Shown here: in pieces, positions 22,861-24,394 of the stretch
Position numbering within the stretch: position 1 is the stretch's first letter
How the letters are laid out: every line of letters starts with the position of its first letter
Origin: DAOVRD01 sp964521715
Lineage (GTDB): Bacteria; Planctomycetota; Brocadiia; SM23-32
Reading direction: 5' to 3'
Assembly (NCBI GenBank): GCA_964521715.1
Contig: CAZFSS010000041.1
Location: forward strand, 1-24,394
Length of the DNA: 24,394 nucleotides
Notes under the pieces: model-generated
What the model saw: the letters and a program-made list of their open reading frames with translations, nothing else
Told to the model about the DNA's origin: nothing
Database searches by the model: none
Translations under genes and position numbers: made by a program

Positions 22861-23793
22861 TCACTCGACGGGGTTGACGAGCGTGCCGACCTTCTCGACC
22901 GTGCACTCCACCACGTCGCCGGCCGCCAGGAACCGGGGAGGCGTGCGGGCGAATCCCACGCCGGGCGGCGTGCCCGTTCCGACCACGTCGCCGGGCTCCA
23001 ACGTCAGGGCCGCGCTCAAGTACTCGACGATCTCGGGAATGCCGAAGATCATCTGCTCAGTGCTGGACGACTGCATCGTCCGGCCGCTGACGACGCATTC
23101 CAGGTGCAGCCTGTGCGGGTCCCTGACCTCGTCCGGCGTCGCGATCCACGGGCCGATCGGGCAGAAGGTGTCGAAGGACTTGGCCAGCGTCCACTGCCCG
23201 CCGCCGCGCAGCCGCTGGTAGTCCCGGGCGGTCACGTCGTTCAGCACCGTGTAGCCGGCCACATGCGCCATGGCCCGGCCGGCGGGGACGTCCTTCGCGG
23301 CGCGCCCCATGACGAAGGCCAGCTCCACCTCGTAGTCGACCTGGTTCGAGACCTTCGGCAGGCGGACGGCCTGGCCCGGGCCGATGACGCTGCTGGACGC
23401 CTTCGAGAATATGACGGGCTCAGCAGGGACCGGGTTCCCGCTCTCGGCGGCGTGGTCGCGGTAGTTCAGCCCCAGGCAGAGGACCTTGCCGGGCCGGGGG
23501 ATGGGCGCGAGCAGGCCCTCCGCCCGAAGCGGCACGCAGCAGCGGGCTGCGAACTCCTCGTCGGCGGCCGCCCGCCTTGCCAGCTCGCGCACCGACCTCA
23601 TCCGGCCGGCATCTCCGAGCAGCCCGGTCCACGGGCCGCTGATGCGGCCTTCCGATGCGGCCTCGATCAGCAGCACGGTGCCTTGCAGCGGCGCAGTGCC
23701 TTGCAGCGGCACGCCGCCTGGCGGCAGATCGCCGCCTGGCAGCAGCACGCCCGGTGCAGGCGCGCCGTCGTGAACGACAGTCACGAGTTTCAT
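22861..23793 (-). CDS. Fumarylacetoacetate hydrolase family protein
   Basis: The 310-aa product has a variable N-terminal part (1-100) and a C-terminal FAH domain. Metal-binding acidic residues are Glu155 and Glu157 in DYEVELAFVMG and Asp186 in NDVTARDYQ, with Lys204 nearby. The family includes ureidoglycolate lyase, 2-keto-3-deoxy-sugar-acid hydratases and acylpyruvases; substrate is not readable. A small duplication, PLQGTA then PLQGT (about 29-38), sits in a Gly-Pro-rich N-terminal loop; at DNA level it is an 18-bp repeat, with a second pair of similar GCCGCCTGGC units next to it. Start ATG 23793 lacks a clear ribosome site. Confidence 0.87.
   Translation of the reverse strand: MKLVTVVHDGAPAPGVLLPGGDLPPGGVPLQGTAPLQGTVLLIEAASEGRISGPWTGLLGDAGRMRSVRELARRAAADEEFAARCCVPLRAEGLLAPIPRPGKVLCLGLNYRDHAAESGNPVPAEPVIFSKASSSVIGPGQAVRLPKVSNQVDYEVELAFVMGRAAKDVPAGRAMAHVAGYTVLNDVTARDYQRLRGGGQWTLAKSFDTFCPIGPWIATPDEVRDPHRLHLECVVSGRTMQSSSTEQMIFGIPEIVEYLSAALTLEPGDVVGTGTPPGVGFARTPPRFLAAGDVVECTVEKVGTLVNPVE
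23678..23710. repeat. 18-bp tandem duplication inside the FAH-family gene
   Basis: GTGCCTTGCAGCGGC occurs at 23678-23692 and 23696-23710, an in-frame 18-bp period that adds six residues to the N-terminal loop. Confidence 0.7.
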
Positions 23794-23866
23794 GATCCGA
23801 TAGGGTCCGCGCAGGAAGGGCGCGAGCCGCCCCGACCCCCGCGCGCCGGCGGCTCGCCGGGCCGGC

Positions 23867-24394
<528 letters not shown>

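Overview
The window is GC-rich bacterial DNA with dense, mostly ordinary genes on both strands and no plasmid, phage or transposase genes. The mix suggests a Planctomycetota-like or neighbouring uncultivated lineage: an archaeal-type phosphoglycerate mutase, DUF116 beside def and fmt, a DUF4832 secreted protein, a GH4 enzyme, a FAD_oxidored protein, and a zinc-ribbon protein with a C-terminal membrane segment. This placement is inference from gene content, not from a marker tree.

Layout. 213-8078, all minus strand: an ABC-F ATPase with a structured leader, an orphan beta-class DNA methyltransferase, the TldE(PmbA)/TldD protease pair, the zinc-ribbon membrane protein and a GH4 glycosidase. 8143-9417: a dense array of a hairpin-forming, MITE-like repeat (ends TGTCATTCCGAG / CTCGGGATGACA) that encloses one small GIY-YIG nuclease gene. 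9434-13927, minus strand: a NimA-like flavin-binding protein, a membrane-anchored protein with a serpin-like C-terminus, a FAD-dependent oxidoreductase and a secreted DUF4832 protein. 14043-20807, plus strand: apgM behind a near-consensus sigma-70 promoter, then mtnA, a dCMP deaminase, an iron-type alcohol dehydrogenase, def, fmt, DUF116 and smpB. 20847-24394, minus strand: a glycerophosphodiesterase, a mannitol-dehydrogenase-family protein, a fumarylacetoacetate-hydrolase-family protein and the C-terminal part of a MoxR ATPase that runs off the window.

How genes work together. def and fmt act at the two ends of N-formylmethionine metabolism and smpB acts in ribosome rescue, so 18320-20807 is a translation-quality block with DUF116 embedded in it. 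TldD and TldE normally form one heterodimeric metalloprotease. GH4, the FAD oxidoreductase, DUF4832, the mannitol-dehydrogenase-like enzyme and the FAH-family enzyme fit a carbohydrate-degrading lifestyle, but they are not one operon.

The most unusual structure is the repeat array with its GIY-YIG gene. It contains 15 left-end units (two degenerate), most at a 25-bp period, and six right ends, three of them spaced exactly 67 bp apart. Three complete elements fold into nested hairpins, and the gene's 5' flank is itself made of decayed units. This resembles a nuclease/repeat partnership such as RAYT with REP sequences. The first 10 kb also holds several other short palindromic or dispersed repeats in its intergenic gaps.
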